Origin: UBA937 sp031549725
GTDB taxonomy: Bacteria > Spirochaetota > Spirochaetia > Treponematales > Breznakiellaceae
Reading direction: 5' to 3'
Assembly (NCBI GenBank): GCA_031549725.1
Contig: JAVBPH010000086.1
Location: 1 to 7,949 of the forward strand
DNA length: 7,949 nucleotides
The stretch's first letter is position 1; each line of letters begins with the position of its first letter. This document shows, in pieces, positions 7,634-7,949 of the stretch. Under the pieces are notes generated by a model, which was not told the DNA's origin, did no database searches, and saw only the letters and a list, made by a program, of their open reading frames with translations. The translations under genes were made by a program, and so were the position numbers.

Positions 7634-7744
7634 CCGCAGGACTGCAACCACCTGCGGTAAGAACACTAGGTCTTCGCGGGGGCCTTCGAGGTCCTCAGGG
7701 ACCGGAGACTCCCGGTGGTTGAGGACCTCGAAACCACCTGCGGT
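7634..7744. repeat. GC-rich inverted and direct repeat block
   Basis: Nested repeats in a gene-free region. CCGCAGG (7634-7640) pairs with CCTGCGG (7651-7657). A perfect 13-bp inverted repeat TTCGAGGTCCTCA (7685-7697) / TGAGGACCTCGAA (7720-7732) encloses 22 nt that contain a further ACCGG/CCGGT stem. The 13-bp word AACCACCTGCGGT occurs twice in direct orientation, at 7646-7658 and 7732-7744. No open frame here looks coding. Confidence 0.75.
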
Positions 7745-7773
7745 CAGGAAACATCTTCTTTCCCGGGACTCTT

Positions 7774-7841
7774 CAGGATTTGCCGCCGGGAAAATCCTGG
7801 TGGAAGTTCCCTCCGCAATTATTTGCTGCCCAAAGAATTGC
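7774..7841. repeat. Two short hairpins in the right-end spacer
   Basis: CAGGATTT (7774-7781) and AAATCCTG (7792-7799) form a perfect 8-bp stem over a 10-nt loop. GCAATTATTTG (7815-7825) and CAAAGAATTGC (7831-7841) pair at 10 of 11 positions over the loop CTGCC. They link the GC-rich repeat block on the left to the AT-rich perfect inverted repeats on the right. Confidence 0.65.
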
Positions 7842-7855
7842 CTGCATTAAAGAAT

Positions 7856-7890
7856 ACACTGATTAATGCTCTGTGGGCATTAATCAGTGT
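7856..7890. repeat. Perfect 14-bp inverted repeat
   Basis: ACACTGATTAATGC (7856-7869) and its exact complement GCATTAATCAGTGT (7877-7890) surround a 7-nt loop TCTGTGG. No T-run follows on the + strand, and only a weak ATTCTTT follows on the - strand, so it is not a standard terminator. Confidence 0.85.
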
Positions 7891-7902
7891 TTCCCTAGGG
7901 AA
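7891..7902. repeat. 12-bp perfect palindrome TTCCCTAGGGAA
   Basis: The self-complementary word TTCCCTAGGGAA directly abuts the 14-bp inverted repeats on both sides, so there is no spacer between the three symmetric units. Confidence 0.8.
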
Positions 7903-7932
7903 AACTTCTAAAAACTGAAGTTTTTAGAAGTT
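7903..7932. repeat. Second perfect 14-bp inverted repeat
   Basis: AACTTCTAAAAACT (7903-7916) and AGTTTTTAGAAGTT (7919-7932) are exact complements separated by only GA. With a 2-nt bulge the pairing extends outward to GGG (7898-7900) and CCC (7933-7935). The loop is too short for a relaxed RNA hairpin without opening the innermost pairs. It could act as a cruciform or as a terminator for a gene beyond the right edge, but no clear T-run follows. Confidence 0.85.
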
Positions 7933-7949
7933 CCCAGTTGTTATTAAAA

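Larger units (their letters stand above)
7547..7949. other. Gene-free region at the right end
   Basis: After the promoter candidates of the outer-membrane protein gene, about 400 bases contain no supported gene. The only open frame of any size (7715-7918, +, 67 codons) starts inside the 13-bp inverted repeat, runs through several hairpins, lacks a ribosome-binding site and has no protein-like character. The region is otherwise occupied by the repeats listed separately. It could be an intergenic repeat cluster, an untranslated leader or a structured RNA. Confidence 0.6.

Noticed and set aside
7685..7732. Invertible promoter switch flanked by the 13-bp inverted repeats
   Set aside because: Only 22 nt lie between the arms, too short for known site-specific inversion, there is no promoter in that interval and no recombinase gene is nearby.
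7715..7918. Small + strand open frame of 67 codons at the right end
   Set aside because: It starts inside an inverted repeat, reads through several hairpins and has no ribosome-binding site; its sequence is explained by the repeats.
7634..7935. CRISPR array or integron attC sites
   Set aside because: The repeats are inverted and irregularly spaced rather than regularly repeated direct units, and no attC core of the GTTRRRY type is placed at the ends of the hairpins.

Overview
The window looks like chromosomal DNA of a spirochaete, most probably a gut-type Treponema. This is an inference from relaxed lipobox-like signal sequences, a double-membrane protein set, moderate GC with AT-rich spacers, and spacers full of small hairpins. 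No rRNA or other decisive marker is present. It holds three complete protein genes, one protein gene cut by the left edge, and one tRNA gene. I see no mobile element, CRISPR array or defence cassette. Layout from left to right follows. (1) Bases 1-2801 hold two tandem paralogues on the + strand, separated by 2 nt. Each encodes about 12 transmembrane helices of MFS-like layout fused to a C-terminal LuxR/GerE helix-turn-helix. The first lacks its N-terminus because of the window edge. The DNA-binding domains are almost identical (2 differences in 57 residues) while the membrane parts have diverged widely. This suggests two different sensors acting on the same operator. (2) Bases 2835-2994 hold a self-contained tRNA-Leu(GAG) unit on the - strand: a consensus-like promoter, the tRNA with a long variable arm, and an intrinsic terminator. 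(3) Bases 3203-3264 are an AT-rich control region with an 18-bp perfect palindrome, a TATAAT box and repeated AATTGTT words. They precede a large gene (3278-6526) for a BvgS/EvgS-like hybrid sensor kinase: two periplasmic Venus-flytrap domains, one transmembrane helix, PAS, HisKA, HATPase and a receiver, with no HPt domain. (4) A convergent gene on the - strand (7406-6615) encodes an exported outer-membrane beta-barrel protein resembling the bacterial proteins often mislabelled 'neuromedin U' or Phenol_MetA_deg. (5) Bases 7407-7949 carry the promoter region of that gene, then a gene-free stretch packed with inverted repeats, several of them perfect with 13-14 bp arms. The genes appear to be separate transcription units: a sensor-regulator pair, an orphan sensor kinase and an outer-membrane protein. 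Nothing in the sequence directly ties the kinase to the LuxR pair; a functional link would be speculation. The most unusual items are the tandem membrane-anchored LuxR pair with a homogenised DNA-binding domain and the dense hairpin cluster at the right end.
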